This document shows, piece after piece, positions 35,262-46,057 of a stretch of DNA of 64,000 nt; the stretch's first letter is position 1, and every line of letters begins with the position of its first letter. The notes beneath the pieces were generated by a model. It had not been told where the DNA came from. It saw only the letters and a program-made list of their open reading frames with translations, and did not search any database. The DNA comes from Coffea arabica (taxonomy: Eukaryota > Streptophyta > Magnoliopsida > Gentianales > Rubiaceae). The position numbers were made by a program, and so were the translations under genes. The DNA is taken from assembly GCF_036785885.1 (NCBI RefSeq), contig NC_092322.1, forward strand, positions 35,981,994 through 36,045,993, written 5' to 3'.

Positions 35262-38200
35262 ATGATAATGGAGATCCCCTCCAGCAGTAACGCCAATTGC
35301 TTTGATTTTGGTTTATGTGATTATCTGCAGTCGCATCACGTCTCCTCCAGCACTAGCACTAGTTGCTTTGACCTTGCTTTAGATTTTCTGGCCGAGCTTG
35401 ACAAGGATCCCTGGTTTAACTGGGGCTTCGAGGACCTGAAGAAGAAGGTAAGATTAATGAAAACCTGTTTTCTGTATGTCAAAAAGTGTAGGAGGAGGAG
35501 GAACCACGAAGCGCTTTTGGAGCCCGATCGCGAGGACAGGTGTAATATTATGTCTGAAAATTTGAGACGTAGTATTATTTGCTTCAGAATTCAAGAAGTG
35601 GCTATCAGGATGATTCATGATCTTCAGCCTGCTTATTTTCAATATTTTCATTCTGTTTATGACTTAGGTTTTGAAAACTTTATAAGTGCGATTACCAGAT
35701 CGAAGGAAAAGATCAAACTGTTTCTTGAGACGGATCTCAAGAAATCATGCGCCGCCATCTTCATCGACTACTACTCACCGGGAGATCCACGACTAGTTAT
35801 GGATCTTATTATGTGCCTTTTAGAGAATCTGGATTGCATTTTGAGTGCTTCGGAGCTAAGGAATACGATTAGAAATAGGCTAAAACTCTTAAGGAATCTC
35901 ATTGGCTTTGTGACAATGCAATGTCTTGAATGTTCGCAACTGACAGATCTCTTGACTTACACTGTAGTTGCAGCTGGACGCCTGATTTCTATATGTCTGT
36001 CTGATGATGAGGAAGCGGTCAATCGAATGGAATCTGAAATTTGTCAGCTGCTACACGAGAAGATCAATCTTTTTGATCTCCAAGTCCGAGAAACTTTTGT
36101 CCATGTCCTGACAGCTTCAAAGAAACAACCGAGACCATCATATGCTTTAGCCCTCCGGAAGAATGAGGATCGTGTGGTAGGCCAGTTTGTTGGTTCTCTC
36201 CGTGATTATCTTATGGATCTACTAGGATCTTATGCCAGTTTTCAGGTTCCAGTGAAGGATCAAATACTAAGACTCCATGAGGAAATAAGATGCCTGGGTA
36301 TCCTTCTTAAACAGGAGGAGAAACTAGGTGATGAAATGAAGGATCTTATTGGAGCTGTGGTCTCTGATGTAGCAATTTTGACCTTCTCCCTTTCTGTCAA
36401 TGAAATCAAAGAAGGCTTGCCTAAGGAAATAGATCTTGTGGTGTTTCATTTGCACAAAGTTCTCAAATATATGGTGGCAGAGGTTGCACACAATTATCCA
36501 CTAAAATCACCATATTCATCATTTAATTATCCTAGACCCAATGAGTTGGGATGTATGGATTCTTTCCTAGAAAATCTCAAGGAACTAGCAAGGTGTGATG
36601 AGGCTGATGATTCAATTGGTTTTCAACAGGATAGAATCGAAATGATCCAAAAAGATCTCGTAATTTTAAGATCTTTCCTGGAAAATATCAAGGAGCAGCG
36701 CCATCAGAATGGAAAACTTCAAGCTTTCTGGAGTCATGTTATGGAGGCTACTTACAAGGCAGAGTTACTGATTGACTTGGCACTTGTTGGTGATAAATGT
36801 GAAGATTCTTTGGATGCTGTTTCTAGAGATATCAATCTTTTGAAGATTGATGCCCCTGAGATCCATAATGGTCAAACCCAAAGAGTTAACAAGACTTCCC
36901 TTCACATACCATCACAACTTACCATCGCCATGCACGATGAAGATCTGGTAGGTCTCAAAGACGAGGTGGAAACTATTACTCATCGGCTTACGAGAGGATC
37001 AAAGCAATTGGATGTTGTTCCCATTGTGGGTATGCCAGGCCTTGGTAAGACCACATTAGCCAATAAAGTTTATAATGCTCCTTCAGTTAGGTCACATTTC
37101 CATGTTCGTCGTTGGTGTCGTGTTTCTCAAACATATAGCATACGCAGTTTGTTAGTTGAGCTTTTGTGTAGTAGTTCTTCTGAGAGTTCTGATGAATATC
37201 ATAAGATGGATGAAAATGATTTGGCCATGAAGCTAAGGCAGGTTTTGCTGAGAAGTAGGTATCTCCTTTTTTTGGATGACTTGTGGGACGTTGAGGCATG
37301 GAATTTGTTGAAAAAATCACTGCCGAATGATGCCAATGGAAGCAGAATTCTCTTCACCAGCAGATACCAGGATTTATCTTTGCATTTCGAACCTAATAGC
37401 AAGCCTCACCATCTCCGTCATCTTACTGACGAAGAGAGTTGGACATTGCTGCAGAGAAAGCTATTTGGCACGGAAGATTGTCCTGCAGCACTAAGTGAAG
37501 TTGGATCTCAAATAGCAAAACTTTGTCGGGGCTTACCCCTTGCAGTTGTCCTTGTTGCTGGAATTCTTGCTACTACTGCAAAAGATAGGTGGGAAGAAGT
37601 TGCAAAAAGTCTAAGTTCTATTGTCCTTGGGGATGAATACTGCATGAAGACACTTGAGCTGAGTTATAGTCATTTACCAGATTATTTGAAGTCATGCCTT
37701 CTGTACTTTGCTGCATTTAAAGAAGATGAGGTTATTAATGTGCGAAGGTTGTTACGGCTTTGGATCTCTGAAAGATTCGTGCAACAGACTGAAGGAAAGA
37801 GCTTAGAGAAAGCAGCTTATGACTACTTGATGGCTCTAGTTAATAGAAGTTTAGTTATGGCTGTCGGACAAAGAATTGTGGGTGATGCCAAAGCCTGTCT
37901 ACTTCACGATTTGGTACACGAGTTTTGTGTGGAAAAAGCCAAAGAAGAAAGTTTTCTATATGTTATTCATAGTTGGAAAGCCTCTCTTAGTCTTATTGGA
38001 CCAAGCAACCCCCAAAGAGTTTGTGTTCACAAGACTACAGAATTGAAAATTTGGGAGTTAACGCTTATTTGTCCCAATTTACGCTCTTTGATCTTGTCTG
38101 GACATGTTCATATTGAATGTGAAGAGGAGTATTTGGGTATTTTGTTACCTAAACTTCTCAGAGTGTTGGATTTTGGGAATTCGGGCTTTGTTTATCATTT

Positions 38201-39422
38201 TCCGATGGAAGTAGTATTGCTTGTTCACTTGAGATACCTGGCGCTCAAAGGAATAGGATACATCCCATCTGCGATAGCCAACCTCTCAAGGTTGGAAACT
38301 CTTATCGTAGAAGATCCGCGGGGTTATGCTAATGAGCTGCCAAGTACTATTTGGAACATTAAGACATTGAGTCATCTACGTGTTTTAGATCTTTTTCGAA
38401 TTTGGCCAGAGGGTTTTATTTTTCCAGTTGAAAATCTTGAAGTATCCCCAGATTTAGATCGTTTAGACACTTTAGACCTTGCCATTGATCCCTCCCCTCA
38501 AAGCTTGCAAAAGATACTGAGAAAGTTACCAAGCATTCGCAGGTTAAAATGTAGGGAACGCTGGAACAGCTCAAGAGAAGCTACCAGAAATTGCAACGAG
38601 ATTCTTGAATTTGACGGTTTGAGTCAACTGGAATCACTTCATTTGTTTGGTTTTCATGGATGTGGATTTAAATTCCCATTGAATTTGAAAAAGTTGACTC
38701 TCACACGTAATTATCAGCCATGGAGTGAAATTTCAACAATTGGAAAGTTGCCCAATCTTGAAGTGCTTAAATTACTTGAGGACTGCTTTGTTGGGGAAGA
38801 ATGGGTAATGAAAGAAGGGGAGTTCCCTAAACTCCAAGTCTTAAAATTGTCACGCTTGGAATTTCGCAACTGGACTGCATTTTCTGATAATTTTTCCCGC
38901 CTTGAGCAATTGGTCTTGCACCGATGTAAGAAGCTGGAAAATGTCCCTTCCTGTTTAGGGGAGTGTGAGAATCTTGAAATGATTCAGGTGAAAAGGTGTC
39001 GTGAGTCTGTTGTAGATTCTGTAAAGCAAATTCAACAAGAGCAGATAGATATGGGAAATGAGGTTCTAGAGATCGAAATTGATAATTATGATGATACATC
39101 CATTTCCTCAGAAGAAGAGTCTACAGAAGCAGAGTCAACTCCCTCAGAAGCAGAGGAGGTTTCTTCAGAAAGAGAGTCTATTTCCTCTCATCACGCAGTT
39201 GACAATTGTGAGAGTGAATGTACAGTGGGATTCAACTCATCAGGTCAGATAAAACTATATTTGCATATGTTGAATCAGTTCAATTATATAATGATTCATG
39301 CTTCTCTTAACAGTTTACGACGGCAAACCATTCATGTATCTTTTTCTTCTGTTTATATGTTGAATCGGTGCAATGATATGTTAATTCATGTGTATTTTGA
39401 AGCAATTTCTGGAGGCGTCTAA
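35262..39422 (+). CDS. R1-type CC-NB-LRR disease-resistance receptor
   Basis: This uninterrupted 1386-codon frame encodes an intracellular immune receptor of the family that includes potato R1. Residues 1 to about 350 are an R1-type N-terminal extension (LKLLRNLIGFVTMQ is characteristic). Residues of about 360-550 form an Rx-like coiled-coil domain. NB-ARC follows: P-loop GMPGLGKTT (about 590-598), kinase-2 LLFLDDLWD (about 667-675), GSRILFTSRY, GLPL motif CRGLPLAVV (about 753-761), LLYFAAFKED, and LHDLVHEF at about 881-888 where most relatives have MHD. Leucine-rich repeats run from about 920 to 1270, then an acidic Ser/Glu tail. Either the first ATG or the one at 35268 (MEIPSS, the only one conserved in the left copy) could start translation. 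A donor-like CAG|GTCAG at 39243/39244 suggests the last 60 residues are intron read-through. Confidence 0.93.
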   Translation: MIMEIPSSSNANCFDFGLCDYLQSHHVSSSTSTSCFDLALDFLAELDKDPWFNWGFEDLKKKVRLMKTCFLYVKKCRRRRNHEALLEPDREDRCNIMSENLRRSIICFRIQEVAIRMIHDLQPAYFQYFHSVYDLGFENFISAITRSKEKIKLFLETDLKKSCAAIFIDYYSPGDPRLVMDLIMCLLENLDCILSASELRNTIRNRLKLLRNLIGFVTMQCLECSQLTDLLTYTVVAAGRLISICLSDDEEAVNRMESEICQLLHEKINLFDLQVRETFVHVLTASKKQPRPSYALALRKNEDRVVGQFVGSLRDYLMDLLGSYASFQVPVKDQILRLHEEIRCLGILLKQEEKLGDEMKDLIGAVVSDVAILTFSLSVNEIKEGLPKEIDLVVFHLHKVLKYMVAEVAHNYPLKSPYSSFNYPRPNELGCMDSFLENLKELARCDEADDSIGFQQDRIEMIQKDLVILRSFLENIKEQRHQNGKLQAFWSHVMEATYKAELLIDLALVGDKCEDSLDAVSRDINLLKIDAPEIHNGQTQRVNKTSLHIPSQLTIAMHDEDLVGLKDEVETITHRLTRGSKQLDVVPIVGMPGLGKTTLANKVYNAPSVRSHFHVRRWCRVSQTYSIRSLLVELLCSSSSESSDEYHKMDENDLAMKLRQVLLRSRYLLFLDDLWDVEAWNLLKKSLPNDANGSRILFTSRYQDLSLHFEPNSKPHHLRHLTDEESWTLLQRKLFGTEDCPAALSEVGSQIAKLCRGLPLAVVLVAGILATTAKDRWEEVAKSLSSIVLGDEYCMKTLELSYSHLPDYLKSCLLYFAAFKEDEVINVRRLLRLWISERFVQQTEGKSLEKAAYDYLMALVNRSLVMAVGQRIVGDAKACLLHDLVHEFCVEKAKEESFLYVIHSWKASLSLIGPSNPQRVCVHKTTELKIWELTLICPNLRSLILSGHVHIECEEEYLGILLPKLLRVLDFGNSGFVYHFPMEVVLLVHLRYLALKGIGYIPSAIANLSRLETLIVEDPRGYANELPSTIWNIKTLSHLRVLDLFRIWPEGFIFPVENLEVSPDLDRLDTLDLAIDPSPQSLQKILRKLPSIRRLKCRERWNSSREATRNCNEILEFDGLSQLESLHLFGFHGCGFKFPLNLKKLTLTRNYQPWSEISTIGKLPNLEVLKLLEDCFVGEEWVMKEGEFPKLQVLKLSRLEFRNWTAFSDNFSRLEQLVLHRCKKLENVPSCLGECENLEMIQVKRCRESVVDSVKQIQQEQIDMGNEVLEIEIDNYDDTSISSEEESTEAESTPSEAEEVSSERESISSHHAVDNCESECTVGFNSSGQIKLYLHMLNQFNYIMIHASLNSLRRQTIHVSFSSVYMLNRCNDMLIHVYFEAISGGV

Positions 39423-40690
39423 ATTCTTTATCTGTTTAAACCTGATAACTTTCTGATAAATTTCTGATTGCAGTAGGAAACACATTTTCTGGTTTCTAAA
39501 ATCTTTCTTCTTGTCATTTTCTGGTTCAGTGTTGAGTAATTTTTATGTAAGGATTTATAATCCCAATTTCCGAAATCTTCTTCCTTGTTGCTACATATTG
39601 ATATGATATTCAAAAGCAGCAGAGCAAAAGCATAACTTGATATGATACTCAAAATTAGATACACTTATCTGTTCCCAATTTGTGTATGTAAATAAGAATA
39701 ATACAGAAAAGAGTGACTTGCTTCTATTTTTCCTCAATAAAAACCATAATTCAATTGATTGATATGTTGAAACATACAATCACAGTTTTGCAACAAATAT
39801 TAAGTGGAGACAAAAAACCAAAAAAAAAAAAACACAGAGGAAGGGCATAGGACTTAACATGTGTTTTTCTTCACTACAATATGCGGAAATACAAACATTT
39901 TCATTCTTTACTAGGCAATATTTTCGAAAGTCAAAAAGGAAGTAATTTTCCTTAAACTTTTTTTTTTAATTTGGTTCCATGTTTTATTTTTCTATTTTAA
40001 GTGGTTAATTGCTCAGACTGATCAAAATGACAAATCAAAGAAACTAGATGGCCTATTTTGTTGGGTAATCTGTATACCTCTTCATTCAACTGATGTAGTA
40101 CTGCAATTATTCCTTCTTCCAGAGTAGATTTCCTCGGATGGAGAGTCCATTTCTTCTCATCATCACATTAGACAATGTCTCTCCTTGATTTGCTGCGATC
40201 ATTCCACTCATCAGGTTAGATATAATTGTATGTGTATGTTAATTCAGTTCAATCATATGTAATTAATCATGTCCCTTCTTCTTCATCTGTACCAAATTAT
40301 TTGGTTTGAACTTTGATGCAGCTGTATTGCTTTGTCATTGCAGGGGCAAGCACAGTCATGCATTCTATCAAGCCAACATTATCCATCATAATCTGTTTGT
40401 AAAATGTTCTTCTTTTCTGGTTTGATGTTTAATAGTGTTTATGATCCATCACAATCTGTTTGTAAAATATTCTCCAAGTTCTTTCCTGATTTTGATGTTT
40501 AATAGTGTTCATGATCCCAATTTTTCAAATATTCTTCAATCCTGCTACAGATTGAAATGATCCTTAAAACTAGCTGTTTGTAGAATGTTCTCCATGTTCT
40601 TTTCTGATTTGATGTTTACTAGTGTTTATGATCCCAATTTTTGAAATCTTCTTCATTGCTACTACGGATTGAAATGATCAAATGATCCTT
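39244..40690 (+). other. NLR 3' region: putative intron, duplicated terminal exon, tail repeats
   Basis: After the donor-like site at 39243/39244, an acceptor-like TTCCTTCTTCCAG at about 40110-40122 opens a segment that reads ISSDGESISSHH in one frame. This closely resembles VSSERESISSHH at the end of the main exon, so the terminal coding module was duplicated. A TAG precedes it in frame, so the spliced protein would end almost at once. A second donor-like CATCAG|GTTAG (near 40212) and acceptors (near 40320 and 40344) follow. From 40380 to 40690 come degenerate copies of a unit with TCTGTTTGTAAAATRTTCTCC and TTTGATGTTTAATAGTGTT. Confidence 0.5.
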
Positions 40691-40699
40691 AATACCAGC

Positions 40700-42362
40700 A
40701 GACAATTAACAAAGCATGTATGCGAGATTCACTTTTCTCTTCCTTTCATGTATTTCAGTAATACAAAAGATTTTGATTTGCTTCTGTTTTTCCTCAATAA
40801 AACTCTCATGCAACAATTACTTAGTATAGACCAAAAAAAAAAAAAAAGGGATCTAAATTGTGTTACTTTTCAATAGAGAAAGTGCATAGGAACTAAATGG
40901 TAAATTTTGCATCAAAATGATTATATTTTCATGTATAACAATATTTTGGCGAACACATACAATAAAAGGAGGCTATTTAGTAGCCGCTCGCATTTCTTTG
41001 CATCCTTTATCTTAGCAAAAGTCTAAAGGGTGTAACTTTTTTCATCTTTTATTTTCTGATCAATGTGATTCATTGTTCAATGTTCAACCTGCTAAAAATG
41101 ACAAATTAAAGATTAAATGATATCTAATTGTGATATTCTATACCATGTAACATATTTAATACAAGAATATTTAGAAAATAGAGAAAATCATTAGCTGGCG
41201 ATCATTTAAGACCAATATTAACGTTGATGAGGAAACCATTACATGAATTTTTTTTTTTTGGGGGTTGCTATGACTTGTGAGGCTAAAAAGTACAGAATGC
41301 CAGGTGAAAGCTGACTTTAACTTTCTTCTATCCAAATGATTGTAATCCAAAATTCCAAATATCATTTCCTCCGCTTTATTTTTCAACTTTCTTTCTTTCT
41401 TTGGGCCTTTGTTTAATTTTTGTTTTGCGGAATTTGGGCTGTAGCTTACTGGGTATATTATTTCTTCTGTTTTTTTTTTTATGTTTTAGTTTTTTTTTGT
41501 ATTCTCTATATATTTGTTTCTGTGATTTATTTTTTTCCTTATTTTTCTTTTTTCCCCTTTCTTGGGTTCCCTAAAAGAAACCTACAAAATTGACAAAATA
41601 GAAAATTATATAAAAAAAAAACTTATTAATTTACATACGCATGTATAGACACAGTTTACAAAGTCGTGGAGTCCTCATGGATAGACCACTATTCAAGCAT
41701 CACAAAACATAATTAGTTCTTTTAATAGCCATTTAATTACTCTATCAAATCTCATCCCAATGATCAAGAAAGGGTTCTTAGATTCTTTTTCATACCAAGT
41801 TCAAGGTTTGAATCATGTACCTGACAATTGAAGTTAAAAAGCAGTTCGAATTATGTACTTGACAGTAGAGAGTAAAATGCATGTGAGAAGGGATGGGAGG
41901 ATTAAAAAAAAAAAAAATGGAAGAGTCTCCTCTTGTCTATATACAATAGTGTTCCTCTATGTGGCTTGTATAATTGACTAGACAGCAAAGGCAAGACTTC
42001 TAATGATCAAATCACTCTACGTTAACCTTTTAAGGTTTATTCCACTTGCACCTTTAAAGTTCTTTCTATTTTCACTTTGCTTAATCTTAGTTACAAAACT
42101 TTACATCTTATCTTTCAAAACAAATTCTAAATCTTACAAAGGGCTTAAAATTGAATGAAAAACCTTATATTCACCTTTTTTTTTGTCAAATATTCACCTA
42201 GTTAATACTGCTCTAAGCTGAACTAGGGCATGAGAGCACAATCTACTATTGTTAATGCCATGCATCCAAGGGGTGCTGAGTGGGGCTGTGTTTTGAAAGT
42301 TTTAATTCACAGTGTGTAAATATGGGTGTAAAACAGAGTTAGCCCCCTAATTTTCATAATTT

Positions 42363-42405
<43 letters not shown>

Positions 42406-45129
42406 TTAGCCACCTTTGAATTATTTTTTTCTTCAAAAAAAAGTTATTTATTATTTATTGTGCTAGTTATTTAACTTTTAAAAAAGTAAACATATAATCA
42501 ATAATCCATAGTAAATTGACCCAATTTGATTACATTATAATAAATGATCCAATTCATAATTATCAATGGGTTAAAACAAAAGCAATTACTTTTTTGGCTA
42601 ATATATAAATATACAATTTATCCCAATTGATTAGACTCGTTCTCACTCTTGCTGCATCAACTATAAGTATAGAACGAATATTTTCAATTATGAAAATAAT
42701 CAAGATAGTTTAAAAACAAGATGGAAGATAATTTTTTAAATGATTGCCTAATTATATACATAGAAAAGAAAGTTGTTGAAAAATTTAGCACTGATTCAAT
42801 CATAGATAAATTTACTTCTAAAAGGAATATAAAACTCAATTTACTTTTAAGAAACGCGGTTAAAATTTTAGTGTATGTTAACATAACTTTTATCTTTTTT
42901 AATTAAAACATTTATATTTATATTGCATATATATATTCATTTTGCATAGGCGACATATTGGAGTATCTTTTCATAATATGCAACTTGGATGGTTTGTGAT
43001 ATTATAAGATATTTAAGAAAAGTTTATTTTTTGTCTTAATTTTCATTTTGACTATGTTGCATATTTATAAAATAAACATACCTTTATAACTAAAGTTAAT
43101 ATTTGATATTTTTAGAAGTCATATATTTAAATACATGGAAATTATTTTGAACATAGCATATTAAAATAATTTTTTTAGAAAACTTCTTGGGCGCCTGAGA
43201 AAAAAAATCTTGGCTCTGTCACTACATGTATCCCATTTGGCGTTCTCCTTCTCCCTGGCATAAAAGATGAGATTTGTTGACAAAAAGAGGGCAAGTTGGA
43301 GAAGATGAGGTTACCAGAATAACCAGCAGTAGAACAAATTCTCGTCTTGTATACCATTTGCCACGAATCCTTCATCATATTTCCTCTTTTTTCCAATCTA
43401 TCCTAATTTACATCCATTTTTCTCATTAGTATATTCAAATATTTAACTTAATTACAGGTTTAAAACCTCAAAGCTCTTCTGGAAGTTGAGGCTAGTTTAA
43501 ATTGGATTAGACAAATTTTTGTTTGAGTTATGATTTTTTTCTTCAAGGAGAACCGTTTATTCTTTTTGGACCTTTTTTCCTCAGCAGTCCCAAACTCCAT
43601 GAGGTTTTGGTTTTCGTAATGATTTCCGACACCTCAGAAACTTTTTCAAACTTAAAATACATAAAAATGATTGAATTGATGGCTCAGATGTTTGAACTGA
43701 TAAAGTCAAAACCAATCACTCATTTTATTCATCACTGGTCCGCCTTTCAAAATATTTTTAACTGCTAAAGTTGTTCAAAAAGTTGAATACTTTGAAAAAA
43801 AAAATCCTATCTGAAGTTTCTAGTAATATTTTTACCACCCCTATTGTTCTAAAAGTATCACTTACCTTCCCCACAAGTGATGTGGCAAAAATTCACCATC
43901 GCAGCATACAAAGTGAAAGTATTACCCTCACAACTTAAGATTATTTGTTCTAAAAGATTTTGAAGGAAAAATAAATAAATTGATAAATTAGAATATCTAT
44001 CTTAACAAATTTTGTTAATTAAACCTTCATACTTTTTTAGTCCTTCTATGCCACCCATATATTACATTGTCCTCAATATTCTAATAATAATTTAGACAAA
44101 AAATGTAAAAAAAAAAAAAAAAAAACTTAGATCAATAAAGATAGTTCCCATTTAGGAGTTGATTTTGCACTTAAACCCCCTTCCTACACTCCAATTTTTT
44201 TTAAAGTCCTTCTATACCAACTTTATATTAGAATACCCTCCCTACTCTAACAATTATTCGAAAAAATTTTAGTAGACTAAGTACCAAAATTTTATACAAC
44301 TAAAAATTTGATATTCTAAAAATTATATTTCACTTAAACACCCCTTTGATCCACTTTGAATACTCTAATGACAATCGTATATTAAATAGCCTTTGCTATT
44401 CTAACAACTTTTGAGGCAAAAAAGTTTAGAAGGGAAAAAAAACCAAAATCCATCAAAGAACGGTCATCTTAACAATTATTTTTTACTTAAACTATCCCTT
44501 CCCCCAACTTTTAGTTCTCCTGTGGCAACTTTATATTAGCTGAACTCTCCTATTCTAACAATTGTTTGTGCAAAAAGAATCTTCTGAATTAAATGCAAAT
44601 CCAGGGATTCGATCACCTAAAATACAAACTAATAAAGAGTTTAAAGGTAATATTACACACCCTAATAGAATGACATGCATCATTAGTAGTGCATTTAACC
44701 CAGAAGCTGCTCAAGAGCACTCATCTTGCCACCCATTTCCCATAGAACCTTCAGTCTGGCCGATCTAATCCCCTACTTTGCGTTTAATTTAAAAGGTGGT
44801 CAACTATGCTTTTTGGGCCACACCTTACTTCACATAGTGTTGGGTCAGGATTGGGAGTAGATTAGGTAATATTGTATCAACAAAAGAAAAAAATAAGGAC
44901 AAAAAAGACAAAGGCAACCTAGATCCTTTGGATCCACTAGTCCCGGTAGTATACGACTAGTTCAATAACTCCTTTTCCATAATACAGGTACAGATTAACC
45001 AATATCATATTTCGTTAAAAAAACAAAAAAGACAAAGACAACCAAGACCCCTGAGATCCATCTATCCCACAGTGTAAAAGTAAGCACAGGAGTAAATTAG
45101 CAAACATAGTGCTGATTGAAAAAAAAAGG
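40700..45129. other. Right-arm flank without a gene
   Basis: Non-coding DNA mirroring 10200-15480 of the left arm, minus the solo LTR. It contains the AT microsatellite at 42367-42402 and poly-A/T runs. No gene is recognised in 4.4 kb. Confidence 0.6.
42367..42402. repeat. AT dinucleotide microsatellite (mirror copy)
   Basis: About 18 AT units at the position mirroring 14011-14050. The lengths differ by a few units. Confidence 0.85.
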
Positions 45130-45470
45130 GATAATTTAAAAAATCTCTCCTAAAATTTCTGACAATTCCATTGAGCTCCCCTGAAGTTTAAAAAATTACA
45201 CATATCACCCTTGATTTGATAGTTTTAGTAACAAAATTTTAAAATATTGACTTGCTCAAATTTTTAAATGAATACCCAAAAATGCCCTTGACAATTAGGA
45301 TCAAATTTTTCCTAATTGTCAAGTAACTCGAGTACCCCCAAGATTAATTTAGTGGCCCAATTTTTTCTGATGATCGAGTACTCTGACTCATCAAAAAATT
45401 CACATTTCAAAATCTATCAACATCAACCTTGTAATCTCAAGTTTACAAGCATCCCAAGATCAAAAGGCAG
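45130..45470. mobile_element. Right-arm-specific GGGATAATTT repeat
   Basis: A block starting GGGATAATTTAAAAAATCTC interrupts the mirror alignment. A relative starts GGGATAATTTCAGAAATCTC at 48201 and shares TGACAATT and the CTCCCCTGAAGTTT / CTCTCCTCAACTTTT block. The two copies indicate a dispersed repeat, probably a small non-autonomous element. Ends and target duplication were not defined. Confidence 0.5.
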
Positions 45471-46057
45471 GGTTCTAATACCACTTTAGTGCAGAAAAGA
45501 TGCGTACAAGAGGATATTGGCACATGTAAAAATATGTAGGACAAGAGGAGTTTAACAGCCATAGATAAATAAAAGCACATCTGATTCACATATAGAGATT
45601 GGCACAAATTCTAGGCAGAATTGCTTTTACAACAACCGCAACTCTCTTTAAATTTTTCTCGCCCTTGCCCCTTTGTAATTCAGTATAATGCTAAAATACC
45701 CTATATAGAGTTAACATAACTTAGTAATTAAGAAACTACTGCAACAAGAAACTACCACATAATTACTCCGTACCCTAAACAACTAAATTACTGAAACTTG
45801 GCTATACTTGAATATGTCTAACCTAGAAATAGGAAACATCAACTATTAGGAAGTTTGGTTTAATTATGCCAATAAAAAGACATATTCTTCTGACCATCAC
45901 ACTATGTCAAAACGTGCATGGGTTTCGTTGATTTTAGCAATGATAACTGTTCCACAAAAAGCAATGGCAATGGCAAGGATAATTTCATAAGTTAATTTTG
46001 TATATAATGATAGTGCATATAGTAACAACAATGTATGAGTGAATGCCACCTAAACTT

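Larger units (their letters stand above)
34645..45880. repeat. Right arm of large inverted duplication
   Basis: This is the reverse-complement partner of 8600-24835 and carries the intact NLR and its flanks. It lacks all six insertions described in the left arm and so provides their empty sites. Right-specific material is limited, mainly a roughly 340-bp block at about 45130-45470. Confidence 0.93.

Noticed and set aside
8600..45880. Inverted duplication as an assembly artefact
   Set aside because: The arms differ by many substitutions, by microsatellite length and by at least six insertions with proper target duplications, which a mirrored assembly error would not create. Read-level confirmation is still not available to me.
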